DNA of 64,000 nucleotides. Source: a bacterium (GTDB taxonomy: Bacteria; Myxococcota_A; Polyangia; Nannocystales; Nannocystaceae). The stretch spans positions 62,001 through 126,000 of the forward strand of contig JANSYI010000012.1 of NCBI GenBank assembly GCA_024742475.1, in the 5' to 3' direction. Under the pieces are notes generated by a model. That model worked only from the letters and a program-made list of their open reading frames with translations. It ran no database searches and was not told the origin of the DNA. The number at the start of each line of letters is the position of its first letter. Position 1 is the stretch's first letter. This document shows, piece by piece, positions 7,635-17,062 of this stretch. A program made the translations under genes and the position numbers.

Positions 7635-8525
7635 ATGGGACCCGATGGGCGTCTCGAGTTCGATGCGGACCACGACCCCGCGGCAGCCGTACGGCTCCAG
7701 CAACTCGGCTCGCGCGACCCTTCGCTGAGGACCGAGGCGCGCGGGTTCTGGCGCGCGGCCAACACTCCGCAGGGCCCGGTGTGCGTTCGGGTTCGGAGCA
7801 GCGGGGTGAAGATCGTCGCGGAGTCATGGGGCGAGGGGACGCAGTGGGCCCTCGACCGGGTCCCCGCCGTCTGCGGCGCGTCGGATGAGCCGTGGTCCGA
7901 CCGCGTCCAGCCCGCCTGGCTCGACGCGCTGGTCCAGCGGCATGCCAACCTCCGCTTGGGTCGTGCGCTGCGGCTGCCCGACCTGCTGTGGTGCGTGATC
8001 CTGCAGCAGCGGGTTCGGGGTGCTCAAGCGGTCGACAACTGGGTCGCGCTGATCCGCAAGGTGTCGCGTCTGGCACCGGGGCCGCGCGGGCTGTGGCTCC
8101 CCCCGACGGGCGAGGCCCTGCGGAGCCTGCGGCTGGCCGACTACGCCGCGCTGGGCATCGACGCGAAGCGGGCCCGAACGTTGCGAGAATGTGCACTGCA
8201 CGTCATGAAGCTGGACCGCGTCGCGCAGGGGTCGCTCGAAGAGGCCCGCGGCTTCCTGCCAAAGCTGCGAGGGATCGGCAAGTGGACGACCGGCCTGATG
8301 CTCGCGTGCGGGCTCGGCGACCCCGACGCGGTGCAGCTCGGCGACTACCACCTGCCCAATGAGGTTGTATTTGCATTCACTGGCAGAAGGCGTGGCACCG
8401 ACGAGGAGATGCTCACGCTGCTCGAGCCCTATCGGGGGCATCGCCACCGCGTGGTGCGGCTCGTGACGTCGTTTGGGCCGCGTCGGCCGCGGGGCGGTCC
8501 TCGGCTCACACCGACCGCGCTCTGA
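7635..8525 (+). CDS. DNA-3-methyladenine glycosylase II-like (HhH-GPD) protein
   Basis: 296 residues. The C-terminal half carries the helix-hairpin-helix of the HhH-GPD superfamily (LRGIGKWT, about 211-218) followed by the catalytic Asp in GDYHLPN (Asp 237), the AlkA layout (LPGIGxWTA...DDY). Upstream, LPDLLWCVILQQRV (about 114-127) fits the family's helix with a Q-Q pair. The N-terminal domain is divergent from E. coli AlkA. Role by family: excision of alkylated purines in base-excision repair. It starts 5 bases after the membrane protein and precedes the kinase gene by 17 bases. Confidence 0.75.
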   Translation: MGPDGRLEFDADHDPAAAVRLQQLGSRDPSLRTEARGFWRAANTPQGPVCVRVRSSGVKIVAESWGEGTQWALDRVPAVCGASDEPWSDRVQPAWLDALVQRHANLRLGRALRLPDLLWCVILQQRVRGAQAVDNWVALIRKVSRLAPGPRGLWLPPTGEALRSLRLADYAALGIDAKRARTLRECALHVMKLDRVAQGSLEEARGFLPKLRGIGKWTTGLMLACGLGDPDAVQLGDYHLPNEVVFAFTGRRRGTDEEMLTLLEPYRGHRHRVVRLVTSFGPRRPRGGPRLTPTAL

Positions 8526-8542
8526 CATCGACGTGAGAGCGG

Positions 8543-11374
8543 GTGCGGTGGCATTCTGCGACGAACCGCTCCGTGGACTCGACCCCTGCTCCCCGCCAAC
8601 CATCCTCGTCCGAGGCGCCCACCGAAGCGCCCGCGGTGCACGAGTTTGCGGCCGGCGAGAAGATCGGGCGCTACGTGCTGCTCGACCAAGTGGGCCAGGG
8701 CGGCATGGGCGTGGTCTTTGCCGCGTTCGACCCCCAGCTCAACCGAAAGGTCGCGCTGAAGATCCTCAAGGCGGGCCTGTCGGATTCGGATGACAAGCGC
8801 CAGCTCCGGGCGCGGCTTTATCGAGAGGCGCAGGCGATTGCGAAGCTGTCGCACCCCAACGTGATCACGGTCTTCGACGTGGGCACGGTCGGTGCGTCCG
8901 TCTTTGTGGCGATGGAGTTCGTCGAGGGCGCGACCCTGACCGAGTTCCTGGCCAAGCCGCGGTCGCTCGAAGCGATCCTCGACGCCTTCGCGCAGGCGGG
9001 CCGTGGGTTGAGCGCCGCGCACCAGGCCGGGTTGGTGCATCGGGACTTCAAGCCCGACAACGTCTTGATGGGGTTCGATGGTGTCGCGAGGGTCTCGGAC
9101 TTTGGACTCGCGCGGACCGACCCCAGCCTCGTCGTCGAGGACGACGAAGGCCTGGACGACTTCGACTCCGATCCGGGGGACGTGGAGGACTCGGACCTGT
9201 TGTCTTCACCCATGACGCAAGCCGGTGCGGTGGTGGGAACGCCGCGGTACATGGCGCCCGAGCAGCACGCCGGTGCGCCCCCGGATCCGCGAAGCGACCA
9301 GTTCGCGTTCTGCGTCGCGCTGTACCAGGCGCTCTACGGGCAAGAGCCCTTCGTCGCGCACACGATGGAGCGGCTGGTGCATGCGAAGCAGCATGGGCGG
9401 ATCATGGAGCCGCCGGAGACCGTCAAGATTCCAGGCAGCCTCGAGCAGCTGATCTGGCGCGGCCTGTCGGCAGACCCTCGCCGGAGATATCCGACGATGG
9501 AGGTGCTGCTCGACGACCTGCGCCATGACCCCGCGGTGCGCGGGCGCCCGGTGCTGCGGTGGGTGGTCGGCATCGGGCTGTCCTCGGCGGCGCTGGGCAT
9601 CGCGGCGCTGCAGTCGGGAGAGGTCGAGCGCGCCCCCTGCGACGAAGGCGAGGCGCGGTGGAACGAGGTCTGGAACGCGCCTCGCAAAGAGGCGGTGCGC
9701 TCGGCCTTCGAGGCGGCTGATCCCGCGGCTCGCAGCGTGTCGTGGGACGCGGTGCAGCGTGGCCTCGACGCGTACGGGGCCGAGTTCGTCGCGCAGTACG
9801 CTGCCGCGTGCGACGCGACGAAGGGGCCGCGGGTGTCCGACACGTTCTTCCAGCTTCGGCGGTCGTGCGTGATGGAGCGTCGCGACTTTGCAGACGCGCT
9901 GATCGACCTGTTCGAAGAGTCGGATGGGGCGCTCGTGCGTGCGGCTCCGCAGGCGGTCGCGGAACTCCCGGGGCTGGGGCGTTGCTCCGAGGTCGGCGGC
10001 TTGCTCGCTCGGGGGCTGCCGACCGAGACCGAAGAGACGCGGGCCGCCACCGAGTTTCGTCGCGCGCTCATGCAAAGTCGCGTTCTCGGCCTGGCGGGCA
10101 AGTACGAGGCGGCACAGGCCCGCGCACGCGAGGCTCTGTCGCAGGCGGAGGATCTGGGCCTGCGCGAGTTCTCGGCGGAGGCGCACTTCGTGCTGGGTCG
10201 CGCGCTGGCGCAGGGCGGGCTCTACGCCGACGCGCAGCTGCATCTACGCGAGGCGGTGCTCGCAGGGGTCCGCGCCGCGCACGACGAAGCGGCGGCCGAG
10301 GCCGCGATCGCGCTGGTCGAGGTGTTGGGCGTCCGGCTCGACCGTCACGACGAGGCGGACCTGTGGGAGGCCCAGGCGGGGGCGCTGCTCGACCGCATCG
10401 ACGATCGCGGCATCCTTCGTGCGCGACTGGAGAATCGGGCCGGCCGACTCGACGCACGTCGTGGGGCGCTCGACGCCGCGGCGGCGCACTACACGGCCGC
10501 GCTGTCGCTACGCAGCAAGGTCCGGGGCGGCGAAGACCCGGGGCGCGCCGCGTGGATGATCGATCTGGGGTTCGTCGCGCTCGAGCAGGGCCGGTTCGAC
10601 GAAGCGGTCGACACGTTCGACCGGGCGCTGGCGCTGGCCGAAGCCACGCTCACGCCAACCCACCCCACCCGGGCTGCCGCCTTGGAGGCGCTGGGGAGAG
10701 TCCACCTACGGCGCGAGGAGTACGGCCCGGCTCGAGAGGTGCTGCTCGAGGCCAAAGCGGCGTTCGAAGCCTCGCTCGGTCCCGAGCACCCCCACACGGC
10801 TCTGGTGCTCCTTCAGCTCGCGACCGCCGACGAGGGGCTGGGCAACGCGGCGGCCGCAGACGCGGGGTTCTCTCGCGCCGCGGACCTTCTTTCACGAACG
10901 TTCGGTCGAGGACACGCCTCGTATCGGCGCGCGCTGCTGGGCAAGGCACGTGGCGCTCGGCTGGGCGACGACCTCGACGACGCCGTAGCTTGGCACGAGC
11001 GCGCCTGCGGTGGCCCGGGCGTCCCCGCGTCGATCGAGGCGGCCTGCCTCGTGGAGAAGGGGCACATCGAGCTCGCGTCGGAGCGCTTCGAAGACGCGGC
11101 GAGCGCGTTCACCTTCGCGGCGTCGCGCTACGAGGACGGAGCTCTGGCCGACCCTCGCGGACGCGCCGAGGCGCTGCTCGGGCTGGCCAGGACGCAGCGC
11201 GCCCAGGGCCAAAACGAGAGCGCCGCCCAGACCCTGAAGGGGGCCGAGGCGGCGGTGCTCGAGGTCCGAGGTTATGTGCCGAGCGTCCGCTCGGCGATCG
11301 ACCAGCTCGGGACGCGACTCGCGGATGTGCCCGTAGAGGGCGACCCTGCGGCTAGAAGCGCCCCTGAAGGGTGA
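8543..11374 (+). CDS. Ser/Thr protein kinase with TPR tail
   Basis: 943 residues from GTG 8543; a second GTG at 8573 is an alternative start. The kinase domain (about 43-330) has GQGGMGVV, the ATP-binding Lys in VALKIL (73), HRDFKPDN (166-173), DFG (186-188) and MAPEQ. An acidic insert (EDDEGLDDFDSDPGDVEDSD) sits in the activation loop. A single hydrophobic segment near 340-360 (RWVVGIGLSSAALGIAAL) would place the long C-terminal part outside the cytoplasm. That part is Ala/Glu-rich with several TPR-like repeats (about 500-900). This is a common myxobacterial design: a membrane kinase with an external protein-binding sensor. It overlaps the converging next gene by 23 bases. Confidence 0.9.
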   Translation: MRWHSATNRSVDSTPAPRQPSSSEAPTEAPAVHEFAAGEKIGRYVLLDQVGQGGMGVVFAAFDPQLNRKVALKILKAGLSDSDDKRQLRARLYREAQAIAKLSHPNVITVFDVGTVGASVFVAMEFVEGATLTEFLAKPRSLEAILDAFAQAGRGLSAAHQAGLVHRDFKPDNVLMGFDGVARVSDFGLARTDPSLVVEDDEGLDDFDSDPGDVEDSDLLSSPMTQAGAVVGTPRYMAPEQHAGAPPDPRSDQFAFCVALYQALYGQEPFVAHTMERLVHAKQHGRIMEPPETVKIPGSLEQLIWRGLSADPRRRYPTMEVLLDDLRHDPAVRGRPVLRWVVGIGLSSAALGIAALQSGEVERAPCDEGEARWNEVWNAPRKEAVRSAFEAADPAARSVSWDAVQRGLDAYGAEFVAQYAAACDATKGPRVSDTFFQLRRSCVMERRDFADALIDLFEESDGALVRAAPQAVAELPGLGRCSEVGGLLARGLPTETEETRAATEFRRALMQSRVLGLAGKYEAAQARAREALSQAEDLGLREFSAEAHFVLGRALAQGGLYADAQLHLREAVLAGVRAAHDEAAAEAAIALVEVLGVRLDRHDEADLWEAQAGALLDRIDDRGILRARLENRAGRLDARRGALDAAAAHYTAALSLRSKVRGGEDPGRAAWMIDLGFVALEQGRFDEAVDTFDRALALAEATLTPTHPTRAAALEALGRVHLRREEYGPAREVLLEAKAAFEASLGPEHPHTALVLLQLATADEGLGNAAAADAGFSRAADLLSRTFGRGHASYRRALLGKARGARLGDDLDDAVAWHERACGGPGVPASIEAACLVEKGHIELASERFEDAASAFTFAASRYEDGALADPRGRAEALLGLARTQRAQGQNESAAQTLKGAEAAVLEVRGYVPSVRSAIDQLGTRLADVPVEGDPAARSAPEG

Positions 11375-12353
11375 AGCCGGTGAAGCTGCCTCCGAGGCGG
11401 TCGCGGCCCACGGCCGGCGCGGCGGTGAGCGTCTCTCTGGGGCGAAGCGCAGCACGCTGCGACTGGTTGCGCTTCTTGACCCCGATGACGATGAGGGCCA
11501 CGGCGCCCCCGAGCAGCAGCGGGGTGAGCACGGCGCCCGAGATGAGGACGGCGTTTGCACGCTCTCCGTCGTCGTTGGCGTCTTGAATCTTGTTGTTGGC
11601 GACGATGCGCTCGGCTTCGCTTTCGGCGGCCGCGAGGTCTGCCTGCCCCTCGTTGTATTTGTCTTCGGCGTCGTTGCCCAGCGCGCTGCCGACGGGAATC
11701 ATGATCGCGGTGCCGATGCCGAGCACGCCGAGCCCGACGCCTCCGATGATGAAGCCCAGGCCTTCGTTGGTGGGCCCGCTTTGCAACTGCGGAGGGGGCT
11801 GTTCGGTCCGCTCATCCTCGACTGGGCCTTCGGGCTTCTCGGTGACGACGTCCGTCGAGCCTACCTCGGTCGCGTCGGCCAGCATCTGATCGAGCTTGGT
11901 CGCGCTGGTCTGAATCTCGGCGATGACCGCGACGCTGTCGCCGTGCACGGCCTGAAAGTCCTTGTAGTACTGCTGCAGCGTCGCCTTGCCCTCGCGGAGC
12001 TGTTCGACGTCTCGCTTGCCGTCGGCGTCGACGATGCCCTCGTAGGCCTGCATGTGCGCGTCGAGGATGTTGAGGATGAGGCTCTCGCGAATGGCCTTGT
12101 TGCCGGCGGACTCGTCGATGAGGTTGAGCAGCCGCGTGAACACCTCCGCTGCGCGGCCGTACTCCTTCTGCTCCATGAACTCCTGGCCCTCGCCGTACAT
12201 GCGCCCGATCTCCTCTTGAGTGGGGGCAGCGATCGCCATCGCGGGGACCGACGCCCCGACGAGCGCGGTGGCCACGACGAGCGCACCCAGTCGCTGTTGC
12301 AGGCGTCGGACCACGAGTCGGCGGGCGACACGGGAGGGGGCGGAGCTTGCCAT
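11352..12353 (-). CDS. Exported membrane protein with helical repeat N-terminus
   Basis: From ATG 12353, 333 residues. A long signal peptide (MASSAPSRVARRLVVRRLQQRLGALVVATALVG... ending AMAIAAP) is followed by a helical region with one TPR-like motif (EQKEYGRAAEVFTRLLNLIDESAGN). After an acidic/Gln-Pro linker come two hydrophobic segments (GLGFIIGGVGLGVLGIGTAIMIPVG and AVLISGAVLTPLLLGGAVALIVIG) around a charged loop. The C-terminus ends in LQGRF. A 72-codon upstream extension overlaps nothing useful, so the internal ATG with the signal peptide is chosen. Function unknown; similar small TPR/double-TM proteins are frequent in myxobacteria. It is on the same strand as tssA, which ends 62 bases upstream of it, so read-through from the T6SS arm is possible. 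Confidence 0.6.
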   Translation of the reverse strand: MASSAPSRVARRLVVRRLQQRLGALVVATALVGASVPAMAIAAPTQEEIGRMYGEGQEFMEQKEYGRAAEVFTRLLNLIDESAGNKAIRESLILNILDAHMQAYEGIVDADGKRDVEQLREGKATLQQYYKDFQAVHGDSVAVIAEIQTSATKLDQMLADATEVGSTDVVTEKPEGPVEDERTEQPPPQLQSGPTNEGLGFIIGGVGLGVLGIGTAIMIPVGSALGNDAEDKYNEGQADLAAAESEAERIVANNKIQDANDDGERANAVLISGAVLTPLLLGGAVALIVIGVKKRNQSQRAALRPRETLTAAPAVGRDRLGGSFTGFTLQGRF

Positions 12354-12415
12354 GGTCGGAGTCTCACCAAAGTGGCGCAGGACGTCAAACAAACACGCAG
12401 CCAAGATGCACCCCA

Positions 12416-14785
12416 TCAACTGGACAGTCGGGCAGCGGCGGAGGGATCGACCAGGCAGAGCCGCTCGAAGGCTTCGTCGGCGCCCCCGTGCTTGCCCCCG
12501 GCCTTGTTTGCGGCGCGAATGCTGCGGACCAAGCCCTCGAGGCAGCGGGACGCGAGGTCGGGCTCCCACGAGAGCAGGTCTCGGGCCGTCATTTCGCGCT
12601 GCAGGGCTGCGAACATGCCGCGGGCGAGCTTGGGCTGGTTGGCGCCCATGCAGATCTCCGCCAGATGGAGCTGGCGGACGAACCGAGAGCGGGGTGTCGG
12701 GGCTTCATCGATGCGGACCCGCGCGAGCTTCATGGCTTCGCCCGGCTTGGCGCTCATCTGCCCTCGGACGTCCGACATCGCCGCTTTGTCCTCGGCGTCC
12801 GCGCCTCCGCCTCCCCCTCCGCCGTCATCGCTCGACGGGCCCAGGGTTGCGAGCCATGCCTTCGTCTCGTCGTCGGCGAGCGGGGTGCCGTCGCCGGCGG
12901 TGTACTCGGGGAGCTCGGGCATGCGGCGCAGGAGCGCCGAGACCTCGCCGGCGAGGGCCGCCCGGGCGGGCGCATAGGCGTCGCCGAGCGACTCGAGGGC
13001 GTGGTCGGTCATGCGGGAGAGATCGAGGCAGAAGCGGAACTGCTGCAGCGCGGACTCGGTCTCCTCGATCAGCGCGGCCCACTTGCCGTTGGCTGCGATG
13101 GTCTCGAACTGCTTGCGCCGAGGTGCGGGCAGCGGGGGGATCTTGGTCTTTCCTCCGGCGTCGGCGGGTGGCGCCTGCTGTAGATGCAGCCACAGGCCGG
13201 CCCGGAGCAGCCGATAGGCGGCGGGCGTGGAGAGCTCGGCCCGTCGCAGCAGCCCTGCGGCGCTGACGAGGCTGCGGCCGGTCTCGAGCAAGAACTTGCC
13301 CACCTCTTCGGCACTGCCGACGCCAGCGGTCGCCGCAGGCATGGGTGGCGCCTTGACGGCCGAGGCGGGTGCAGGCGCAGGCGTGGGCGCGGCCGCAGGC
13401 TTGGGCTGAGGTTTGGGCTCGGGCTTGGGCTCGGGTTTGGGCTCGGGCTTGGGGACCGCGAGCAGCATCCGCTGCAGGCGCTCGGTCATCGGTGACGTGC
13501 CCGGCGCGTGGTCTTCGAGGCGCGAGCGCACGGTGGACGCGAGGACCTTGACGACCTTTTCGAGCACGACGACCGTGTCGCGGTGCTTGGGCTGCAACGT
13601 CTCGTGCCCCAAGGCGGGATCGAGCTGGCCAAACAACCACCCGACCGCGTTGCCTCGACCGCGAGGGCGCTTGGGGAAGACGTCCTCGTGGAAGCGTTCG
13701 AGCACCTGGTCGAGCACGACGAGGCCGAGGGGGAGCGCCTCGAGCCCGCGTTCCTTGTAGCGCGCGTAGGCGAAGTAACACGCCATCAGAAGGTCTTTGG
13801 CGCGTCCCTTCAGCAACGCACCGGAGAGCTGCTCGACCTTCTTCCAGTCGGGGTCGCCCCCGGTGGGGGCATCGAGCTGCGCGATCTCGGCGCGGCACGC
13901 CTCGTACTCTTCGTCGTATCGCGGATCCTCGCCGGTCGGGGCGCTCTCGGAGATCGGGGCGAGCCAGGCTTCAGCCTCTGCCTTTAGCGCCTCGAGGGGG
14001 TCGGCAGGCTCGGCAGGCTCGGGCTGGGGTGGTGGCGTGGGCGTGGCCTGGGCGGGTGCAGGCGCGGGCTGGGGTGGTGGCGTGGGCGTGGCCTGGGCGG
14101 GTGCAGGCGCGTCGGGAGTCGCCTCGGCGGGCGCGGGCGCAGGCGTGGGCGGGGCCTCGGGAGCCGCGGGTGGCGGAACGGGGTCGGGCGGCGTGGGTGC
14201 TGCCGCCGCTTCGGGGGGCGCGTCGGGGAGCTTGAGCTTGATGCGCGTCAGCGCCTCCGCGACCCCGCCGAACGAGGGACAGTGGTCCTCGAGCTTCTCG
14301 CGGCACTTCGAGCCCAGCGCTTTCCACTGGGTCTCGATGAGGTCGACCGCGCGCCGATCGCTGGGCTGTAGCGGCATGGCAGGGAGCGCGGTCTCGAGCC
14401 GGTCGACCAGCCATCCCAGCGCGTTGCCGCGGCCGCGAAGGCGCCGCGCGGGCGGGAACATCGTGTCCCAGAACGTCTCCAGCAGCCCATCGAGGGTGGC
14501 GAGCCCGACTGCCAGCCCCTTGGGCCCCTCGGTCTGGAGCATCGCGTAGGTGAAGTAGCTCGCGACGAGCAGATCCTTGCTCGTCGAGGTCAGCAGGTCC
14601 CGCGTGGTCTTGGCGACGGGCACCCAGTCGACCTCGCCGCCGGTGGGCGAGTCGAGCGAGGCCATCGTGCCGCGCACCTCTTCGTAGCGCGGGTCGTACG
14701 ACGCGTTTTGGCCCGAGGGCTCGGCGTCGGAGATGGGAGAGAGGAGCTCGGCAGCGCGGGAGTTGATCTCTTCAGCGAGGGCCAT
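12416..14785 (-). CDS. tssA: T6SS protein TssA with two ImpA_N domains
   Basis: 789 residues. TssA proteins start baseplate and sheath assembly. The N-terminal ImpA_N domain (about 12-135) has SPISDAEPSG, WVPVAKTTRDLL and FWDTMFPPARR followed by GRGNALGWL. A second full copy (about 262-392) has APISESAPTGEDPRY, WKKVEQLSGALL and FHEDVFPKRPRGRGNAVGWL. Long Pro/Ala linkers join the parts, including a 45-base tandem duplication near 14025-14110 and a PKPEPK repeat near 13390-13450. The C-terminal domain (about 490-789) has helical motifs such as LLRAGLWLHL and a Gly-rich insert. Standard TssA has one ImpA_N domain and roughly 350-550 residues, so this protein is long. It is the last T6SS gene of the minus arm, 196 bases after tssC. 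Confidence 0.9.
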   Translation of the reverse strand: MALAEEINSRAAELLSPISDAEPSGQNASYDPRYEEVRGTMASLDSPTGGEVDWVPVAKTTRDLLTSTSKDLLVASYFTYAMLQTEGPKGLAVGLATLDGLLETFWDTMFPPARRLRGRGNALGWLVDRLETALPAMPLQPSDRRAVDLIETQWKALGSKCREKLEDHCPSFGGVAEALTRIKLKLPDAPPEAAAAPTPPDPVPPPAAPEAPPTPAPAPAEATPDAPAPAQATPTPPPQPAPAPAQATPTPPPQPEPAEPADPLEALKAEAEAWLAPISESAPTGEDPRYDEEYEACRAEIAQLDAPTGGDPDWKKVEQLSGALLKGRAKDLLMACYFAYARYKERGLEALPLGLVVLDQVLERFHEDVFPKRPRGRGNAVGWLFGQLDPALGHETLQPKHRDTVVVLEKVVKVLASTVRSRLEDHAPGTSPMTERLQRMLLAVPKPEPKPEPKPEPKPQPKPAAAPTPAPAPASAVKAPPMPAATAGVGSAEEVGKFLLETGRSLVSAAGLLRRAELSTPAAYRLLRAGLWLHLQQAPPADAGGKTKIPPLPAPRRKQFETIAANGKWAALIEETESALQQFRFCLDLSRMTDHALESLGDAYAPARAALAGEVSALLRRMPELPEYTAGDGTPLADDETKAWLATLGPSSDDGGGGGGGADAEDKAAMSDVRGQMSAKPGEAMKLARVRIDEAPTPRSRFVRQLHLAEICMGANQPKLARGMFAALQREMTARDLLSWEPDLASRCLEGLVRSIRAANKAGGKHGGADEAFERLCLVDPSAAARLSS

Positions 14786-14830
14786 GACGGATCAGGGAGA
14801 GAGAAAGTGAACACGAAGAAGCCGCAGTCC

Positions 14831-14912
14831 CGAATCCGATTCGAGGCTACGGCTACACCGCAGGTCGCCCCGACGTCCGGAGCAAGAGAGCGGAGCGTCC
14901 CGGAGGGGACGC
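14831..14912 (-). other. Two small hairpins between tssC and tssA
   Basis: The 196-base gap 14786-14981 has no gene. It contains CGAAT/ATTCG around a CCG loop (14831-14843) and GCGTCCC/GGGACGC around GGAG (14895-14912), both perfect. No T-tract follows, so a classical terminator is unlikely. They may dampen transcription or set mRNA ends between the abundant sheath gene tssC and tssA; this is inference. Confidence 0.5.
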
Positions 14913-14981
14913 GGAGCGGCAAAGATGGAATGAGACCGCGTGCAGCCGTCGCCGCCCGGCATGGCGCCGGTGACGAGAGGC

Positions 14982-16466
14982 TCAGGTCTTGTCGAGCTTG
15001 CCCACCAGGGACAGGGTGAACGAGGCACCCATGTACTTGAAGTGGGGGCGGACCTTCATGTCGACCTTGTACCAACCGGCCTGACCGGGGACGTCTTCGA
15101 CGGTGATCTGCGCGGCGCGCAGCGGCTTGCGCGAGCGGACGGCCGGAGCCGGGTTCTCCATGTCGGCGACGTACTGGCGGATCCAGTTGTTGAGCTCGCG
15201 CTCGAGGTCGCCGCGCTCCTTCCAGGTACCGATCTGCTCGCGCTGCATGACCTTGAGGTAGTGCGACAGGCGCGTGACCACGAACATGTAGGGCAGCTGC
15301 GTGCCCAGGCGGTAGTTGAGCTCGCTGGCCTTGCCCTCTTCGGTGTCGGCGAAGATCTTGGCCTTCTGGCAGGAGTTGGCCGAGAAGAAAGCGGCGTTGT
15401 TGGAGTCCTTGCGGAAGGTCAGGCCGATGAAGCCCTCTTCGGACAGCTCGAACTCGCGACGCTCGGTGAGCTGAATCTCGGTCGGGATCTTGGTCTGAAT
15501 CTCACCCATCGCCTTGTACTGGTGAAGGGGGAGGTCTTCGACGGCGCCGCCCGCTTGGGGACCGATGATGTTGGGGCACCAGCGGTACTTGGCGAACGAA
15601 TCGGCTACGCGTGCGGCGAGCGTGACGGAGGCGGGGCCCCACAGGTAGTTGTCGTGCTCGCCGACGGCCGACTCGGTGAAGTTGAAGGACTTCACCGGGA
15701 CGGTGTCCTGGCCGTAGGGGAGGCGCAGGAGGAACCGCGGCATGCACAGGCCGACGTAGCGCGCGTCCTCGGACTCACGGAACGAATGCCAGCGCGCGTA
15801 CTGTGGGCCCTCGAACAGAGACTTGAGGTCCTTGAGCTTGGGCAGCGGTTCGAACGACTCTTCGCCGAAGAACTGCGGGCCGGCGTTGGCAAAGAACGGC
15901 GCGTGCGACATCGCGGCCACGGACGCGCAGCTCTGCAGGAGCTGGATGTCTTGCGGGCCGGGGCCGAAGTCGAAGTTGGCGACCATGAGCCCGAAGGGCT
16001 TGCCGCCGAAGGTGCCGTACTCGGCCGAGTAGACCGTGCGGTACAGGCCCGACTTGGGGATCTCCGGGGAGTCCTCGAAGTCGTCGAGCAGGTCTTGCTT
16101 GGAGCAGTTCAGCACCTCGAGACGCACGTTCTCGCGGAAGTTGAACTGGTCCACCATGTACTTGAGGCCACGCCAGGCGGACTCGAGCTGCTGGAACTTG
16201 TCGTGGTGGAGGATCTCGTTGATCTGGCTGGACAGTCGCTCGTCGATCTCGGCGATCATCGAGTCGACGGCGGCCTTGTCGATCTTGGAGAACTTGTCGG
16301 AGTTGGCGATCGCCTCGGCGATGAAGGCGGTGACGCCTTGCTTGGCGATGTCGTAGGTCTCTTGACCCGGGCTGACCTTCGCTTCGGTGAGCAGCTCGCT
16401 GAGCAGGGAGCCACTCTCCGTTGTGGTTGCTGCCGCGCCGCCTTCTTGTGCTTGCTCTTCGGACAT
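14982..16466 (-). CDS. tssC: T6SS sheath large subunit TssC (VipB)
   Basis: 494 residues, the usual size. TssC and TssB polymerise into the contractile sheath around the Hcp tube. Landmarks are ILHHDKFQQLESAWRGLKYMV (about 85-105), the family signature around LExxWRGL, then VLNCSKQDLLDDFED, FGLMVANFDFG, SHAPFFANAGPQFFG and PRFLLRLPYG. A C-terminal region follows with LSHYLKVMQREQIGTW. The gene follows tssB by 53 bases, the normal B-C order in transcription. A noncanonical TssB-TssC fusion also occurs at 49582-50964, so this is the structural copy. Confidence 0.97.
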   Translation of the reverse strand: MSEEQAQEGGAAATTTESGSLLSELLTEAKVSPGQETYDIAKQGVTAFIAEAIANSDKFSKIDKAAVDSMIAEIDERLSSQINEILHHDKFQQLESAWRGLKYMVDQFNFRENVRLEVLNCSKQDLLDDFEDSPEIPKSGLYRTVYSAEYGTFGGKPFGLMVANFDFGPGPQDIQLLQSCASVAAMSHAPFFANAGPQFFGEESFEPLPKLKDLKSLFEGPQYARWHSFRESEDARYVGLCMPRFLLRLPYGQDTVPVKSFNFTESAVGEHDNYLWGPASVTLAARVADSFAKYRWCPNIIGPQAGGAVEDLPLHQYKAMGEIQTKIPTEIQLTERREFELSEEGFIGLTFRKDSNNAAFFSANSCQKAKIFADTEEGKASELNYRLGTQLPYMFVVTRLSHYLKVMQREQIGTWKERGDLERELNNWIRQYVADMENPAPAVRSRKPLRAAQITVEDVPGQAGWYKVDMKVRPHFKYMGASFTLSLVGKLDKT

Positions 16467-16519
16467 CTACTTCTTCCAGACTGTGGGGTGAGCGTTGGGT
16501 GAGAGAGTGCGAGCGGGGC

Positions 16520-17017
16520 TCAACCTTCGCCGCCGTCTTTGTTGAGGCCGAGCTCTGCCATCAGCGCGTCGCGCTGGTCGGGGTTGTCGAGCATGGCCTG
16601 CAGCTTCTTGCGGAACGCGGGCACGTTGCCCAACGGCGACTTCAACGCGGTGAGCGCGTTGCGAAGGTCCATGAGCTTTTGAAGCTCGGGGACCTGCGAG
16701 AGCACGCCTTCGGGGGTGAAGTCCTTGAGCGTCTTGAACTTCAAGCTGGCCGACATCTCCGAGCCCTCTTCGCCCGAGAGTCGGTCGGGGACGTTGATGT
16801 CGACGCCGAGGTCGTGCTTCTCCATGACCTCGTTGAAGTTATCCTTGTCGATGTTGATCGGCTTGCGATCCTCGAGCTGACGATCGTCGGCTCGCCCTGT
16901 GTAGTCGCCAATGGCGAGGACTTTCAGGGGAAGTTCGACTTCCTCTGCGCCATCGACCGCGGGCTTGTAGACGATATTGACGCGCTCCTTGGGCGCAACC
17001 GATCCTTCTTTCGCCAT
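16520..17017 (-). CDS. tssB: T6SS sheath small subunit TssB (VipA)
   Basis: 165 residues, family length. The N-terminus has ERVNIVYKPAVDG and VLAIGDYTGR, then NIDKDNFNEVM. It continues with LKFKTLKDFTPEGVLSQVPE followed by LQKLMDLRNALTALKSPLGN, all standard TssB features. It pairs with TssC through an exchanged beta strand to form the contractile sheath unit. It is transcribed after tagF with a 150-base gap holding a hairpin, and before tssC. Confidence 0.96.
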   Translation of the reverse strand: MAKEGSVAPKERVNIVYKPAVDGAEEVELPLKVLAIGDYTGRADDRQLEDRKPINIDKDNFNEVMEKHDLGVDINVPDRLSGEEGSEMSASLKFKTLKDFTPEGVLSQVPELQKLMDLRNALTALKSPLGNVPAFRKKLQAMLDNPDQRDALMAELGLNKDGGEG

Positions 17018-17062
17018 TGCTATTCGCTACCTTGCTTCTTGAGAGTGGTGGACTCGACGTTG

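Noticed and set aside
14020..14115. Tandem duplication as a mobile insertion
   Set aside because: It is an in-frame 45-base repeat within a Pro/Ala linker of TssA, typical of slippage in low-complexity coding DNA.
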